A DNA stretch of 64,000 nucleotides from an uncultured Pelagimonas sp. (GTDB taxonomy: Bacteria > Pseudomonadota > Alphaproteobacteria > Rhodobacterales > Rhodobacteraceae), in contig NZ_CANMKO010000013.1 of NCBI RefSeq assembly GCF_947498515.1, positions 1 to 64,000 of the forward strand, in the 5' to 3' direction. Under the pieces are notes generated by a model. The model worked only from the letters and a program-made list of their open reading frames with translations. It was not told where the DNA came from and did not search any database. A program made the translations under genes and the position numbers. Within the stretch, counting starts at the first letter, position 1. Each line of letters opens with the position of its first letter. This document shows, one piece after another, positions 1-8,463 of this stretch.

Positions 1-1303
1 CGCTCGCACCATCTTCGACAGCATTGCCAAGGCCCGCCGCCAAGGTCGGCGCGTCATTGGTGCCGGTGACGGTGATGGTTACAGTTGCGGTATCGGAATC
101 TCCATCTGCGTCAACAACGAGATATGTGAAGGACACATCGCGCGTCTCACCTTCGGCCAAGTCTTCAAATTCACCGTTGGGATCATAGGTAAAACTTCCC
201 ACCACTGGCGTGGCCGGAAGAGGATAGGTAGGCGTGCCTTCGACGAAAGTGAAGACACCCACACTTGGCCCAGAAACCAATGTAACAGATTGGGCAACAT
301 CAGGAACATCATCATTGAGCAACACGGATGGGAACCCAACCGCGCTGTCCCCTTCGGCAACTCCGACCATATCGTCATTCGCGACAACCGCCTGATCGGT
401 GGGATCAAGAACGACCCCATCCACAATCACTTGCAGGTTTTCAAACTCACGAGCCGTTAGATCAAAGGCTGTGAACTGAAAGGCCGCTGTATTGGCTTGC
501 CCCGAATGGGGGCTGGTGTTTGCAGCCAAAAAGACAAGGTATTGTGCCACATCATTTTGAACATCCGGGCTCAGCCATTCCGCTGCCGTCATGTTCAATG
601 TGAGCGTATCAATGCCGCGCCCACCACGATACTCATCGCTCGCACCAATGTTGTCGCCAAGTGTGTACACAGCGACATCATCGCCATATCCCGCGACAAC
701 AAAATCGTTACCTGCACCGCCCTGAACCGTGTCATCACCGCGCCCTGCAAGCAAGAAATCATTGCCGCTGCCGCCATCTAGAACATCGTTGTATTGAGGC
801 TGGTTGCCATGCCAATGGTAACGGTGCCAAAACCCTCCAAACCCAAAGGTATCGCCAATAAGAACATCATTGCCGGCTCCGCCAAATAAGCTATCCGATC
901 CGCTGCCGCCTATGAGAAGGTCATTGTCATCACCTCCGTCCAAGAGGTCGTCACCGCTTCCACCATTTAGATAATCACGACCGGCACCACCTAAAACAGT
1001 GTCTTGGCCCTCGCCACCACTCAAAACGTCCCGGCCAGTGCCACCGTCCAACGAGTCATCCCCCTCTCCGCCCGAGAGAATGTCGTCACCAGAACCACCT
1101 TCCAGAGTGTCGTTGCCGTCGTCTCCGTAAAGCCTGTCACGGCCGCTCCCGCCAACAACAGAGTCGTTGCCATCGCCACCGTAAATTCGATCGTTGCCCG
1201 CCAGACCATGAAGGGTATCATCCCCATCGCGGCCTTTTATTTTGTCATTACGATTTGTACCGGAAATTGCATCAGACGCATTTGTGCCGTTAATTCTGGC
1301 CAT
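1..1303 (-). CDS. RTX-type calcium-binding repeat protein with cadherin-like domain (5' part; 3' end outside window)
   Basis: An open frame of 434 codons runs off the left edge, so the protein is longer. Residues about 10-215 are tandem RTX nonapeptides of the GGxGxDxLx type (for example GGSGDDILS and GGAGNDVLI), which in this family bind Ca2+ and fold outside the cell after type I secretion. A His/Trp/Phe-rich insertion (FGGFWHRYHWHGN) interrupts the repeats near residue 150. After a linker, residues about 325-430 read as a VCBS/cadherin-like Ig domain ending in TVTITVTGTNDAPTLA. There is no N-terminal signal peptide, as expected for type I substrates whose signal is C-terminal. The start is supported by GGGGGA five bases upstream. 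Adhesin or surface-layer role is an inference; the substrate is unknown. Confidence 0.85.
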   Translation of the reverse strand, partial: MARINGTNASDAISGTNRNDKIKGRDGDDTLHGLAGNDRIYGGDGNDSVVGGSGRDRLYGDDGNDTLEGGSGDDILSGGEGDDSLDGGTGRDVLSGGEGQDTVLGGAGRDYLNGGSGDDLLDGGDDNDLLIGGSGSDSLFGGAGNDVLIGDTFGFGGFWHRYHWHGNQPQYNDVLDGGSGNDFLLAGRGDDTVQGGAGNDFVVAGYGDDVAVYTLGDNIGASDEYRGGRGIDTLTLNMTAAEWLSPDVQNDVAQYLVFLAANTSPHSGQANTAAFQFTAFDLTAREFENLQVIVDGVVLDPTDQAVVANDDMVGVAEGDSAVGFPSVLLNDDVPDVAQSVTLVSGPSVGVFTFVEGTPTYPLPATPVVGSFTYDPNGEFEDLAEGETRDVSFTYLVVDADGDSDTATVTITVTGTNDAPTLAAGLGNAVEDGAS

Positions 1304-2207
1304 TTTATCCCCCAAAAAAATAAATTTGGCTTAAAAATGCCCACGAGTTAAAATCTAACCCTGGGTCAATTAGGCGCGATGAATGCTCAGTCTGTCAAGG
1401 GAAAGGTATTCACCAGAGTCATAAATAAGAAGCCGCCCTATCCTCTTGTTTTCATGACAAATATTGAATTTTTAACACCCTCAGGGTGTGCTTTCTTGCG
1501 AATATCCCCCATAGGGTGCAAAAAAGAACCATCCAAAATAAAACCAAACCCTTTCACGATGCATGTGATTTGTTTTCTTAGATTCTTTTTCTTTTCACGG
1601 CACTTTTCCAAATATGTTGGATTTTGCAGCTCCAATTGAAGGGATATCAACCCAGGCGGTAGACATACAGAAAATACACACCTCACCTCTATTTATTCCT
1701 TAGAACACACAGAAATAATTTTTCAGGTCTATTCATATTGGGCAACCAAAACTCATGGGGAACGTCGATCTTGGACATTTCATCATCCATGATCAAACAC
1801 CCAGATATAGGGTCAAATCAAGCTCCAGAAACCTTGCCTTAGAGCACCATCAAAACGCTTAACACGAGCGCAATTGCAGGCAGGAAGGTTTTTAGACAGT
1901 AATCGCATTGATTGAATTCAGCTTGTTCTCAGCGCCTCGTGACCACCAGAACGGTAGGTATCGCTATCCAAAGCCGCAACGCCACCCATCACAACAGAAA
2001 CCATTCTGTTCAAACTCAGGCCCTCGAAAGAGGACGTCCGAGTACTACGGTCAGCCTAAGACCCAATGTGGCGGCGCGGCTTTCAAGCCTGTCATGCGCC
2101 TGGCTGGCATCTTGCAAGGCAAACGCCTCGGAGTTACCCGAACACCCGGAAGTTGATCGAGAATGTCGCGGCAGCTGATGTTTTGGCAGGAACAAATAAT
2201 CATGGCG
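1304..2207. other. Gene-free stretch upstream of the RTX gene
   Basis: About 900 bases with no convincing gene. It is A/T-rich near the RTX start and holds one clean palindrome (1475-1489). Short frames at 1908-2178 have no recognisable protein sequence and no clear ribosome binding site. The right part faces the 3' end of hemP. Confidence 0.5.
1475..1489. promoter_or_regulatory. Palindrome upstream of the RTX gene, possible operator
   Basis: ACACCCTCAGGGTGT is a perfect 7+1+7 inverted repeat about 170 bases upstream of the RTX start. A further AGGGTG half-site follows at about 1513. It has the shape of a dimeric regulator site, but no regulator can be named. Confidence 0.3.
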
Positions 2208-2510
2208 TCACTTGGTCAGGATGAGCTTGCCGGATTTGGTGATCCGCAGCGTATAGTGTTTGTCATCCAAGGCAATCGTCGCCTGATTGCCACCGTCAGT
2301 CAGATGCAGCGCGTCATAGAGAGGGTTTTGAGCGACCGGCGTGTTGCTTGGGCGCGTCGCTTGGCCTTGGTCTTTGGGATCATCTGACATGTTCGACAAG
2401 TTATCCAAAATCCATTCAATCGGGTCAGCGTCACAGCAACTCACGCTTTGCAAATCATCAAAATCGCGACGCAGATCGTAGCAACACGGCGATGTGGTGA
2501 TGTCTTGCAT
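2208..2510 (-). CDS. hemP: Hemin uptake protein HemP, with N-terminal extension
   Basis: The last 35 residues (LDDKHYTLRITKSGKLILTK at the C-terminus) are the HemP signature; HemP is a small protein linked to heme/iron uptake and in some bacteria acts as a regulator of it. A start at 2510 gives 100 residues and has AGGTG five bases upstream. A start at 2390 gives 60 residues, the usual HemP length, but has no visible ribosome binding site. The extra 40 residues carry two CC pairs. The gene lies 97 bases downstream of a siderophore ABC ATPase gene on the same strand, with two iron-box-like repeats between them, so it probably has its own iron-responsive promoter. Confidence 0.8.
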   Translation of the reverse strand: MQDITTSPCCYDLRRDFDDLQSVSCCDADPIEWILDNLSNMSDDPKDQGQATRPSNTPVAQNPLYDALHLTDGGNQATIALDDKHYTLRITKSGKLILTK

Positions 2511-2550
2511 GAGGCACCTTTGTGAAACGCCTTTGGCGGGCAACGGCTTT

Positions 2551-2567
2551 CTGACAAATTTACTCGG
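2551..2567. promoter_or_regulatory. Iron-box-like operator 1 upstream of hemP
   Basis: CTGACAAATTTACTCGG matches a second copy 28 bases further right (2579-2595) and a third ahead of the DUF2218 gene (6249-6265). The shared form is CTGACnnTTTnnnTC(A/T/G)G, with CTGA and TCnG in inverted orientation at the ends. Rhodobacterales use an iron-responsive 'Iron-Rhodo-box'; identity with it is my inference. Confidence 0.5.
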
Positions 2568-2578
2568 ACAAATCAAGC

Positions 2579-2595
2579 CTGACTTTTTTACTCTG
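2579..2595. promoter_or_regulatory. Iron-box-like operator 2 upstream of hemP
   Basis: CTGACTTTTTTACTCTG lies just after the stop codon of the ABC ATPase gene and 69 bases upstream of the hemP start. It shares CTGAC and TTTACTC with operator 1. Tandem spacing of 28 bases puts both on nearly the same helix face. Confidence 0.5.
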
Positions 2596-2607
2596 TTATT
2601 TTTCTGA

Positions 2608-3360
2608 TCAGACCTGAACCAGAACTCTGTTTTCATGTCTGATAACGTTGGCGTCTGTGTTAAAAATCTGGGTCAGCAAGTCTTGGGAAACGATGTCACG
2701 CGGCGCACCACAGGGGCCGAGCGTACCATCGACAAGTGTGACCATATGATCAGCATAGGAACAGGCATAGTTGATGTCGTGCAGCACTGTCACGATGGTA
2801 CGACCATGATCGCGGGTTAACCCCAGTAACAACGCCATGAGCGAGCGGCTTGCCGCAATATCGAGATTGTTCAGGGGTTCATCCAGCAACACATATTCGG
2901 TGTCTTGGGCAAAGGTCATCGCCACCTGCGCGCGCTGCCGCTGCCCTCCGGACAGGCTATCGAGCGGACGATCGGCAAGCGCGACGAGGTCAAAGGCCGC
3001 TATGGCGTTTTGAACATGCGCAACATCCTGCGGCCCCGGCCGCCCCTTGTGATGCGGATAGCGGCCAAATCCAACCAGCTCGCGCACTGTCAAACGCGGC
3101 GCGGTCTCGGATGCTTGAGGCAGGATCGCCAGTTTTCGCGCCAAGACATCGCTTTTGGTGGTTGTCACATTGAGACCATCCACGTTGACCGCGCCGCTCT
3201 GTAGCGGCATCAGGCGCGCAACCAACCCCAACAAGGTCGATTTCCCGGCACCGTTCGCGCCGACCAAAGCGGTGATCCCACCCTTGGGAATTTCGAGCGT
3301 TAGATCCTCCAAAATCGGAGCAGAACCGTAGTGATAGGAGACCCCGGAGATGGAGATCAT
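2608..3360 (-). CDS. Iron-siderophore ABC transporter, ATP-binding protein
   Basis: 250 residues with Walker A GANGAGKST (about 35-43), signature LSGGQRQRAQ (about 135) and Walker B YVLLDEP. This is the cytoplasmic ATPase of a FecCD-type importer, of the FatE/YclP/ViuC subgroup that works with two different permeases. It overlaps the permease gene by four bases (ATGA) and is the last gene of the operon binding protein - permease - permease - ATPase. The siderophore cannot be told from sequence; the subgroup is known for catecholate, petrobactin and vibriobactin-type ligands. Confidence 0.9.
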   Translation of the reverse strand: MISISGVSYHYGSAPILEDLTLEIPKGGITALVGANGAGKSTLLGLVARLMPLQSGAVNVDGLNVTTTKSDVLARKLAILPQASETAPRLTVRELVGFGRYPHHKGRPGPQDVAHVQNAIAAFDLVALADRPLDSLSGGQRQRAQVAMTFAQDTEYVLLDEPLNNLDIAASRSLMALLLGLTRDHGRTIVTVLHDINYACSYADHMVTLVDGTLGPCGAPRDIVSQDLLTQIFNTDANVIRHENRVLVQV

Positions 3361-4301
3361 TTTCTTATTCCCTTTAGAAGCAAGACAAGGAACACAACGC
3401 CGCCCAAGACATCGATAACAACAGAAAGCGGGGTTGAGAGCTGTAGCGCCCGTTCCATAATCGTCTGCCCTCCAACCAAGGTGATCGCCGAAATCAAAGC
3501 AGCCGAGGGCAAAAGCACAGTGTGATAGGGGCTTGGGGTGATCAGATGGGCGATCGACACGACCAACAACCCAAGGAAGGCCACCGGGCCAACCAAGGCC
3601 GTCGATACCGAAACAAGAACCGCAATGAGAACAAGCGCTTCGATCTGGCCGCGTCGCGGGTTTTCACCCAAGTTTGTCGCCGCGTCATGGCCGAGCGCCA
3701 GAACATCCAGCCGAAACCGCATCCGCCAACAGGCCAAAAGTGCCCCCCCCAATAGGACCATTGCAAGCCCAAGTAGGTCGGTTTCGATTTGAGTAAAACG
3801 GGCAAAGCTTGAGACCTGGATGACCGCGAATTCATTGGGGTCAATCATCCGCTGCATGAAGCTGGTCAAAGAGCGAAACAAAGTTCCGCAGATAATCCCG
3901 GTCAGGATCATCCGCATCAAATCGTGGCGGGCCTGAAACAACAACGTCCCAAAGAGGATCAAAGACGCCGCCACTAATGCCGCGACATTCACCAAAAACA
4001 CCGCAACGGGTGGCAGTTGCACATACCCCTGCCCGCCAAGCGAAAACACCGCACCAGTCAGAAGCAAGACAAACAGCGCATCAAACCCCATGATCGAGGG
4101 CGTCAAAATGCGGTTCTGGGTGATGGTTTGGAACAAGACGGTTGCGGTGCTAACCGACACCGCCACAACCAATAACGCACCCAGTTTTGCGCCGCGAAAC
4201 GGCAGAACAAACCCCCAATTCCCCCGCGCGCCTAGCGTCATAAACGCCACGCAACACAGGGCCAAGACGCCGGTCAAAATCCACATCCGCCTAGCGTGCA
4301 T
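3357..4301 (-). CDS. Iron-siderophore ABC transporter permease 2 (FecCD family)
   Basis: 314 residues, strongly hydrophobic with about nine to ten membrane segments, typical of FecCD/BtuC permeases such as FatC or YclO. The conserved segment before the coupling helix can be seen (GEN PRRGQIEALVLIAVLV, then VGPVAFLGLLV). The start at 4301 gives MHARRMWILTGVL and an 11-base overlap with the upstream permease; a longer frame to 4337 adds an unlikely Cys-rich leader. Forms the membrane channel together with the next gene. Confidence 0.88.
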   Translation of the reverse strand: MHARRMWILTGVLALCCVAFMTLGARGNWGFVLPFRGAKLGALLVVAVSVSTATVLFQTITQNRILTPSIMGFDALFVLLLTGAVFSLGGQGYVQLPPVAVFLVNVAALVAASLILFGTLLFQARHDLMRMILTGIICGTLFRSLTSFMQRMIDPNEFAVIQVSSFARFTQIETDLLGLAMVLLGGALLACWRMRFRLDVLALGHDAATNLGENPRRGQIEALVLIAVLVSVSTALVGPVAFLGLLVVSIAHLITPSPYHTVLLPSAALISAITLVGGQTIMERALQLSTPLSVVIDVLGGVVFLVLLLKGIRK

Positions 4302-5253
4302 GACGCGGCCCCGCATACAGCAGCCAAAGGAAAACAACCGCGCCGATCACGCCAAAGACTGTACCGACCGGGATTTCGAAAGGGTAGCGCAACAGCCGCC
4401 CCAATATGTCAGAAACAAGCACCAGCCCCGCCCCCATCAAGGCCACAATTGGCAGGGTCGCGCGCAGGTTATCGCCAAAACGGCGCGAGATGACATTTGG
4501 CACAACAAGCCCGACAAAAGGTATCATTCCAACAGTCACAACGGTCAGCGCCGTGACGATTGACACCGCCACCAACCCCAAGAGCACCACCTGCATATAG
4601 TTCAGACCAAGGTTGACCGACGCCGTGCGCCCTAGCCCAACAATGGCCAGTTGATCGGCAATCAGATAGGTCAGCGCGCCGATCGCCGCCGCAATCCAAA
4701 GCAGTTCATAGCGCCCACGCAAGACGCCAGAAAACTCGCCCGACATCCAGACATCAATGTATTGCAGCAGGTCGTATTGATAGGCAAAAAACGTCACCGC
4801 CGCCCCAAGCAACCCGCCATAAACCATACCCACCAAAGGGGTGAGCAGCGGCTGGGTTGGCGGCAGCCGCCGCACGATAGCCAAGAACCCAAGACTTGCA
4901 ATGAGTGCCGTGGCCGAGGCAAATGTCATGCGCAGCAAAAGCGGGGCTGCGGGCATCACAACGGTTGCAATCAAGATGCCAAGAGCAGCCCCCTGCCCGG
5001 TTCCCGCCGTCATTGGTTCGACAAATCGATTGCGTAGGATTTGCTGCATGATCGTACCCGAAATCGCCAGAACGGCGCCGGTTATGATCACGGCAATGGT
5101 TCGGGGAAAGCGGCTTTGCGCCACAAGGCGCAGCGCCTCGGGGTCGCGCACCAAATCTGTGGGTGACATATCGATCACCCCGACAAACAACGACAGCATG
5201 GCGAGCGCCAAGAGGCCCAAAAGCCCAATCATTCCCGCCATGCCTCTTGTCAT
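4291..5253 (-). CDS. Iron-siderophore ABC transporter permease 1 (FecCD family)
   Basis: 320 residues with about nine membrane segments and typical FecCD motifs (RFPRTIAVIITGAVLAISG near residue 48, FVEPMTAGTGQGAALGI near 78, IPFVGLVVPNVISRRFG near 240). It is the FatD/YclN-type partner. It starts three bases after the stop codon of the binding-protein gene, so the two are surely co-translated. Confidence 0.9.
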   Translation of the reverse strand: MTRGMAGMIGLLGLLALAMLSLFVGVIDMSPTDLVRDPEALRLVAQSRFPRTIAVIITGAVLAISGTIMQQILRNRFVEPMTAGTGQGAALGILIATVVMPAAPLLLRMTFASATALIASLGFLAIVRRLPPTQPLLTPLVGMVYGGLLGAAVTFFAYQYDLLQYIDVWMSGEFSGVLRGRYELLWIAAAIGALTYLIADQLAIVGLGRTASVNLGLNYMQVVLLGLVAVSIVTALTVVTVGMIPFVGLVVPNVISRRFGDNLRATLPIVALMGAGLVLVSDILGRLLRYPFEIPVGTVFGVIGAVVFLWLLYAGPRHAR

Positions 5254-5256
5254 GGA

Positions 5257-6147
5257 TCAGCTTCCGGCCAGCGCCGCAGAAATTTGATCTAGGGTCTGGG
5301 TCATCGACTGAATACCACCGCCGGCGATATAAAGCGGGCCACTGTCGAGATAAATCACCCGGCCGTTTTCCCAAGCCTTTGTCTGATGTACCAGCTCGTT
5401 ATCCAAGGTTGCCGCCGCGCGTTCGCCTTCGCGGCCAATAGCGGCCAAACGATCCACGACGATCAAGATGTCTGGGTTGGCGTCACGGATAAACTCAAAA
5501 CTGATCGCCTCACCATGGGTGGTTTTCTCCACCTCACTCACCGCCTCAGGAAGGTTCAACGCTGTGTGCAGCCATCCAAAACGCCCCCCCGACCCATAGG
5601 CCGATACTTTGGGTCCGTTGGTCATGACAATCAGGGCGGTGCCTTGATCGGCAACCGATGCCTTGGTGGCGTCTAGTTTGGCATTAAAGGCGTCGGCCAG
5701 CGCTTGGGCTTCTGCTTCCTTGCCAAAAATCTTGCCATAGGCATCCAGGCGGGCAAGGCCCTGACCAACCGTGTCTTCCCAAATTGTCATATCGACGGTT
5801 GGGGCGATTTTGGCCAGATCCGGAGCCACTTTGGAGGACCGTCCACCGGCGATGATCAGGTCCGGGGCCAGCGCAGCCACCGCTTCGAAATCTGGTTCAA
5901 ACAAAGAGCCAATCGGGGAAGCTCCGGCCTTGGCGTCATCAAGGTATGTAACAAAGATCGGCCCCACGACGCCATCGGGCGACACGTTGAGCGCCGCGAG
6001 GGTGTCGAGTGCCGCGACATCAAAAACCGCAATCTTTTCAGGGGACAACGGCACGTCGGCCATACCGGCATAGGTCTCAATCGAGACGGTTTCTGCCTGA
6101 ACCAATGTGGCCATCACAGACAAGGACAAGGCGAGCTTCTTGAGCAT
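5257..6147 (-). CDS. Periplasmic iron-siderophore-binding protein
   Basis: 296 residues. Signal peptide MLKKLALSLSVMATLVQA is followed by a mature class III binding protein of the FatB/YclQ/VctP type: VPLSPEKIAVFDVAALDTL, PDLIIAGGRSS, and a C-terminal IYLDSGPLYIAGGG. It captures ferric siderophore in the periplasm and delivers it to the two permeases downstream. It is the first gene of the operon; its promoter lies in the 132-base divergent region that holds an iron-box-like palindrome. Confidence 0.9.
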   Translation of the reverse strand: MLKKLALSLSVMATLVQAETVSIETYAGMADVPLSPEKIAVFDVAALDTLAALNVSPDGVVGPIFVTYLDDAKAGASPIGSLFEPDFEAVAALAPDLIIAGGRSSKVAPDLAKIAPTVDMTIWEDTVGQGLARLDAYGKIFGKEAEAQALADAFNAKLDATKASVADQGTALIVMTNGPKVSAYGSGGRFGWLHTALNLPEAVSEVEKTTHGEAISFEFIRDANPDILIVVDRLAAIGREGERAAATLDNELVHQTKAWENGRVIYLDSGPLYIAGGGIQSMTQTLDQISAALAGS

Positions 6148-6248
6148 ATCACACTCCTGCTTTGTCGCATGGCTGACCTGAGGGCTGGCTTTGCGCTTTG
6201 AATTTCAGGGCTTGATTAGGCGCTTGAAAAAGGCGAGTCCAGCATTAA

Positions 6249-6265
6249 CTGACTTTTTCTATCAG
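6249..6265. promoter_or_regulatory. Iron-box-like operator in the divergent siderophore/DUF2218 promoter region
   Basis: CTGACTTTTTCTATCAG has perfect CTGA/TCAG ends and matches the two boxes ahead of hemP. It ends 14 bases before the DUF2218 start codon and 102 bases from the binding-protein start, well placed to control both. Confidence 0.55.
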
Positions 6266-6279
6266 ATAAGGACATACAC

Positions 6280-6564
6280 ATGTTTAAGCTCACCGGAACA
6301 TTCGCCACACAAAACGGCCCAAAATACTTGCAACAGCTTTGCAAGCACTTCGCCCATAAGATCGACGTCACCCATAGTGACACAGAAGGCACCTGTAGCT
6401 TTCCAATGGGTCAGGCGGTTCTAAAAGCTGATGATGCAGGCCTGACAATCCGCTTTGAGTTGAAGGACCAAGACGCGGTAGACCCGGCGCGCAACGTCAT
6501 CGACAGCCACCTTGAACGCTTTGCCTTTCGAGAAAACTTCAAACACATGACTTGGAGTGCATGA
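6280..6564 (+). CDS. DUF2218 domain protein, iron-linked
   Basis: 94 residues, all one DUF2218 domain (GTCSFPMGQAVLKAD, LIRFELK-type strand, then a C-terminal RFAFRENFKHMTW). The domain occurs alone or beside siderophore uptake genes; its biochemical role is unknown. The start is preceded by an AAGG stretch. Divergent arrangement with the siderophore operon and the shared operator support a role in iron metabolism. Confidence 0.8.
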   Translation: MFKLTGTFATQNGPKYLQQLCKHFAHKIDVTHSDTEGTCSFPMGQAVLKADDAGLTIRFELKDQDAVDPARNVIDSHLERFAFRENFKHMTWSA

Positions 6565-6986
6565 GAATTTCAGGTCCAATGTGTTCGGTGTTGGCGGCGA
6601 CGGTTCAGCTTTGATTTAAAACAAGAAAAGACTGAAACTGTCGTCGCAGTGTAGCAGAGCAACACTCCTTTAAATGGGCCACGCGAACCTCCGACATGGC
6701 CGAAAGCCCCAAACGAAAGTGACGCAAAATCAAGCCAGTGCCATCGGCTGCAATTTCCGCAGTCGTGCAAGCAACACAGGACACTCGATAAATAGCCAGG
6801 CGTGGTTCCGATGGCTCCCCTATTCGTAAAACGGATCGTTCCACACCATACAATGTCGGTAAAAAAGAAACCCGAAAGCTCAATTTGCTAACGCCAGACC
6901 GATGCAGCATTTGGCAATACTTTTGGAGCAAACGAAGCGCCGGAAATCTGACCAGACCAAAAACCTGCACTATTTCCTGATCCAAG
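6565..6986. other. Gene-free stretch
   Basis: About 420 bases between the DUF2218 gene and the rpoE promoter. A minus-strand frame (6605-7033) lacks recognisable sequence and would run through the rpoE promoter, so I do not call it. A spare TGATCC at 6978-6983 lies just outside the rpoE -35. Confidence 0.4.
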
Positions 6987-7015
6987 TGATCCAAAGTTTG
7001 CACTCGGACGTAGTG
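6987..7015 (+). promoter_or_regulatory. Candidate RpoE (ECF11) promoter of rpoE-chrR
   Basis: TGATCC (6987-6992), 17 bases, then GTAGTG (7010-7015). The same arrangement occurs twice in the divergent region at 10.5 kb and, with a variant -35, ahead of the fasciclin gene. Autoregulation of rpoE-chrR is known in Rhodobacter sphaeroides. The -10 ends five bases before an ATG, so the transcript may be leaderless. Confidence 0.65.
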
Positions 7016-7020
7016 TAGGT

Positions 7021-7650
7021 ATGATCGTTTCAAGCCTACATATGCCGACTGCTAGACCTGTTCGAAGCGGTATGCCAAAATCGGGAAAACCTTTGCCGGA
7101 GCAATCGCAGAAAACGTCAGAGCTAACTGTCTGGCTGATTGCGGTTCGGGACAATCGTGACCGAGCGGCTTTCGCACAGCTATTTGATTACTTTGCGCCG
7201 CGTCTGAAAGGCTTTGTGATGCGCAGCGGCATGGGATCGGCGCAGGCTGAAGAAATCGTCCAAGATGTTATGCTAACCGTTTGGCGTAAAGCGTCGATGT
7301 TTGATCCACACCGGGCACAGGCGTCGGCGTGGATTTATCAGATCGCCCGCAACCGGCAGATCGACATCATCCGCAAAGAACACCGCCCCATACCAGATGA
7401 GTTGGCGCAAGACCCCGGTTCAGAGCCAGACGCCAGTCAAATACTGGCTTTTGACCAAGAGGCCGAACAGCTGAAAACGGCCATCGATCAACTGGGGCCG
7501 GATCAAAAAGACATGATCGAAAAGGCCTATCTGGGCGATCTCACACATCAAGAGATCAGCGCCCAAACTGGCCTGCCGCTTGGCACTGTAAAATCTCGCA
7601 TTCGGCTGGGCCTTCGCCGCCTGCGCAAAGAGTTAGAAGGGTTGCGTTAA
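7021..7650 (+). CDS. rpoE: ECF RNA polymerase sigma factor RpoE (singlet-oxygen response)
   Basis: 209 residues from this start. Region 2 (AFAQLFDYFAPRLKGFVMRS, then AEEIVQDVMLTVWRKA and ASAWIYQIARNRQIDIIRK) and region 4 (LTHQEISAQTGLPLGTVKSR) are intact. It belongs to the RpoE/ECF11 group that ChrR holds inactive until singlet oxygen or organic peroxide appears. Alternative starts at 7042 and 7072 exist; 7072 gives 192 residues, closer to the known R. sphaeroides protein. The anti-sigma gene follows with no gap (TAAATG). Confidence 0.92.
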   Translation: MIVSSLHMPTARPVRSGMPKSGKPLPEQSQKTSELTVWLIAVRDNRDRAAFAQLFDYFAPRLKGFVMRSGMGSAQAEEIVQDVMLTVWRKASMFDPHRAQASAWIYQIARNRQIDIIRKEHRPIPDELAQDPGSEPDASQILAFDQEAEQLKTAIDQLGPDQKDMIEKAYLGDLTHQEISAQTGLPLGTVKSRIRLGLRRLRKELEGLR

Positions 7651-8286
7651 ATGAGTGCAATCACACATCATATTCCTGATGCCATGATGGCGGCCTACGC
7701 CTCTGGCAATCTTCCTCATCCGTTCGCTGTTGTTGTCGCCACACATGTGTCGCTATGTGCGGAATGCCGGGCGGCGCTTGGTGCGCATCAAACGGTTGGT
7801 GGCGCGCTGCTTGAACGGTCCGACCATGTGTCGGTGTCGGCTGGATTGAAATCTGATCTTATGGCGATGCTTGATGATCCAGTGGTACCCGAACCGATAT
7901 TTGAACGACAAGGTATCTACCCGGGGCCCGTTGTCGAGGCGTTGAAAGGCAAACCGCCGCGTTGGAAAACCCTAGGTATGGGTGTCAAGCAGAGCATTTT
8001 GTCCGAAACCGGCGGTGGCTCTGTCCGGTTGCTTTATATTCCGGCGGGGCAAGCTGTGCCGGATCACAGTCACAACGGCCTTGAATTGACGCTGGTTTTG
8101 CAAGGCAGTTTTAGCGACGAGACCGGAAGATACAGCGCTGGTGATGTCGAGATAGGTGATGAAGACTTGGAACACACCCCGATTGCCGATGCCGGGGACG
8201 CCTGTATTTGTCTTGCGGCAACCGATGCACCCTTGCGGTTTAACGCCTTTGTCCCGCGCTTGTTGCAGCCGTTCTTCCGGATCTAA
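7651..8286 (+). CDS. chrR: Anti-sigma factor ChrR (zinc-binding, cupin domain)
   Basis: 211 residues. The N-terminal anti-sigma domain carries the zinc site HVSLCAECR (H, C-x2-C, with an upstream His), and the C-terminal half is a cupin (IPAGQAVPDHSHNGLELTLVLQGSFSD, then DVEIGDEDLEHTP). In R. sphaeroides the N-terminal domain binds RpoE and the cupin domain is needed for the singlet-oxygen signal. The start codon directly follows the rpoE stop codon. A strong terminator follows the gene. Confidence 0.93.
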   Translation: MSAITHHIPDAMMAAYASGNLPHPFAVVVATHVSLCAECRAALGAHQTVGGALLERSDHVSVSAGLKSDLMAMLDDPVVPEPIFERQGIYPGPVVEALKGKPPRWKTLGMGVKQSILSETGGGSVRLLYIPAGQAVPDHSHNGLELTLVLQGSFSDETGRYSAGDVEIGDEDLEHTPIADAGDACICLAATDAPLRFNAFVPRLLQPFFRI

Positions 8287-8312
8287 CGGTTGCTACATAG
8301 TCAAATCCCAAA

Positions 8313-8335
8313 GGCCCGCACAGTGCGGGCCTTTT
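8313..8335 (+). terminator. Rho-independent terminator after rpoE-chrR
   Basis: GGCCCGCA (8313-8320), a 3-base loop and TGCGGGCC (8324-8331) form an 8-bp GC-rich stem followed by TTTT. Confidence 0.85.
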
Positions 8336-8375
8336 CCATTGTATCGCATTGTTATTTATAACGTTTTCGTGACTT

Positions 8376-8406
8376 TGACATCCAAAAAGAACCCCTATCC
8401 GTATCC
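8376..8406 (+). promoter_or_regulatory. Candidate RpoE promoter of the fasciclin gene
   Basis: TGACATCC (8376-8383), 17 bases, then GTATCC (8401-8406). The -10 half and spacing equal those of the ufaD-type promoter; the -35 is a variant of TGATCC. A fasciclin-domain gene is among the reported RpoE targets in R. sphaeroides. Confidence 0.5.
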
Positions 8407-8463
8407 TAAGTACGACTAAAAATTGCAACGGGTCACACACCCATTCGTACTTGGAGACAGACT

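Noticed and set aside
1908-2178. Overlapping short plus-strand frames upstream of hemP
   Set aside because: No recognisable protein features, no ribosome binding site, and the two frames overlap almost fully.
6605-7033. 142-codon minus-strand frame
   Set aside because: It would start inside rpoE and cover its promoter; the sequence shows no domain and unusual composition.
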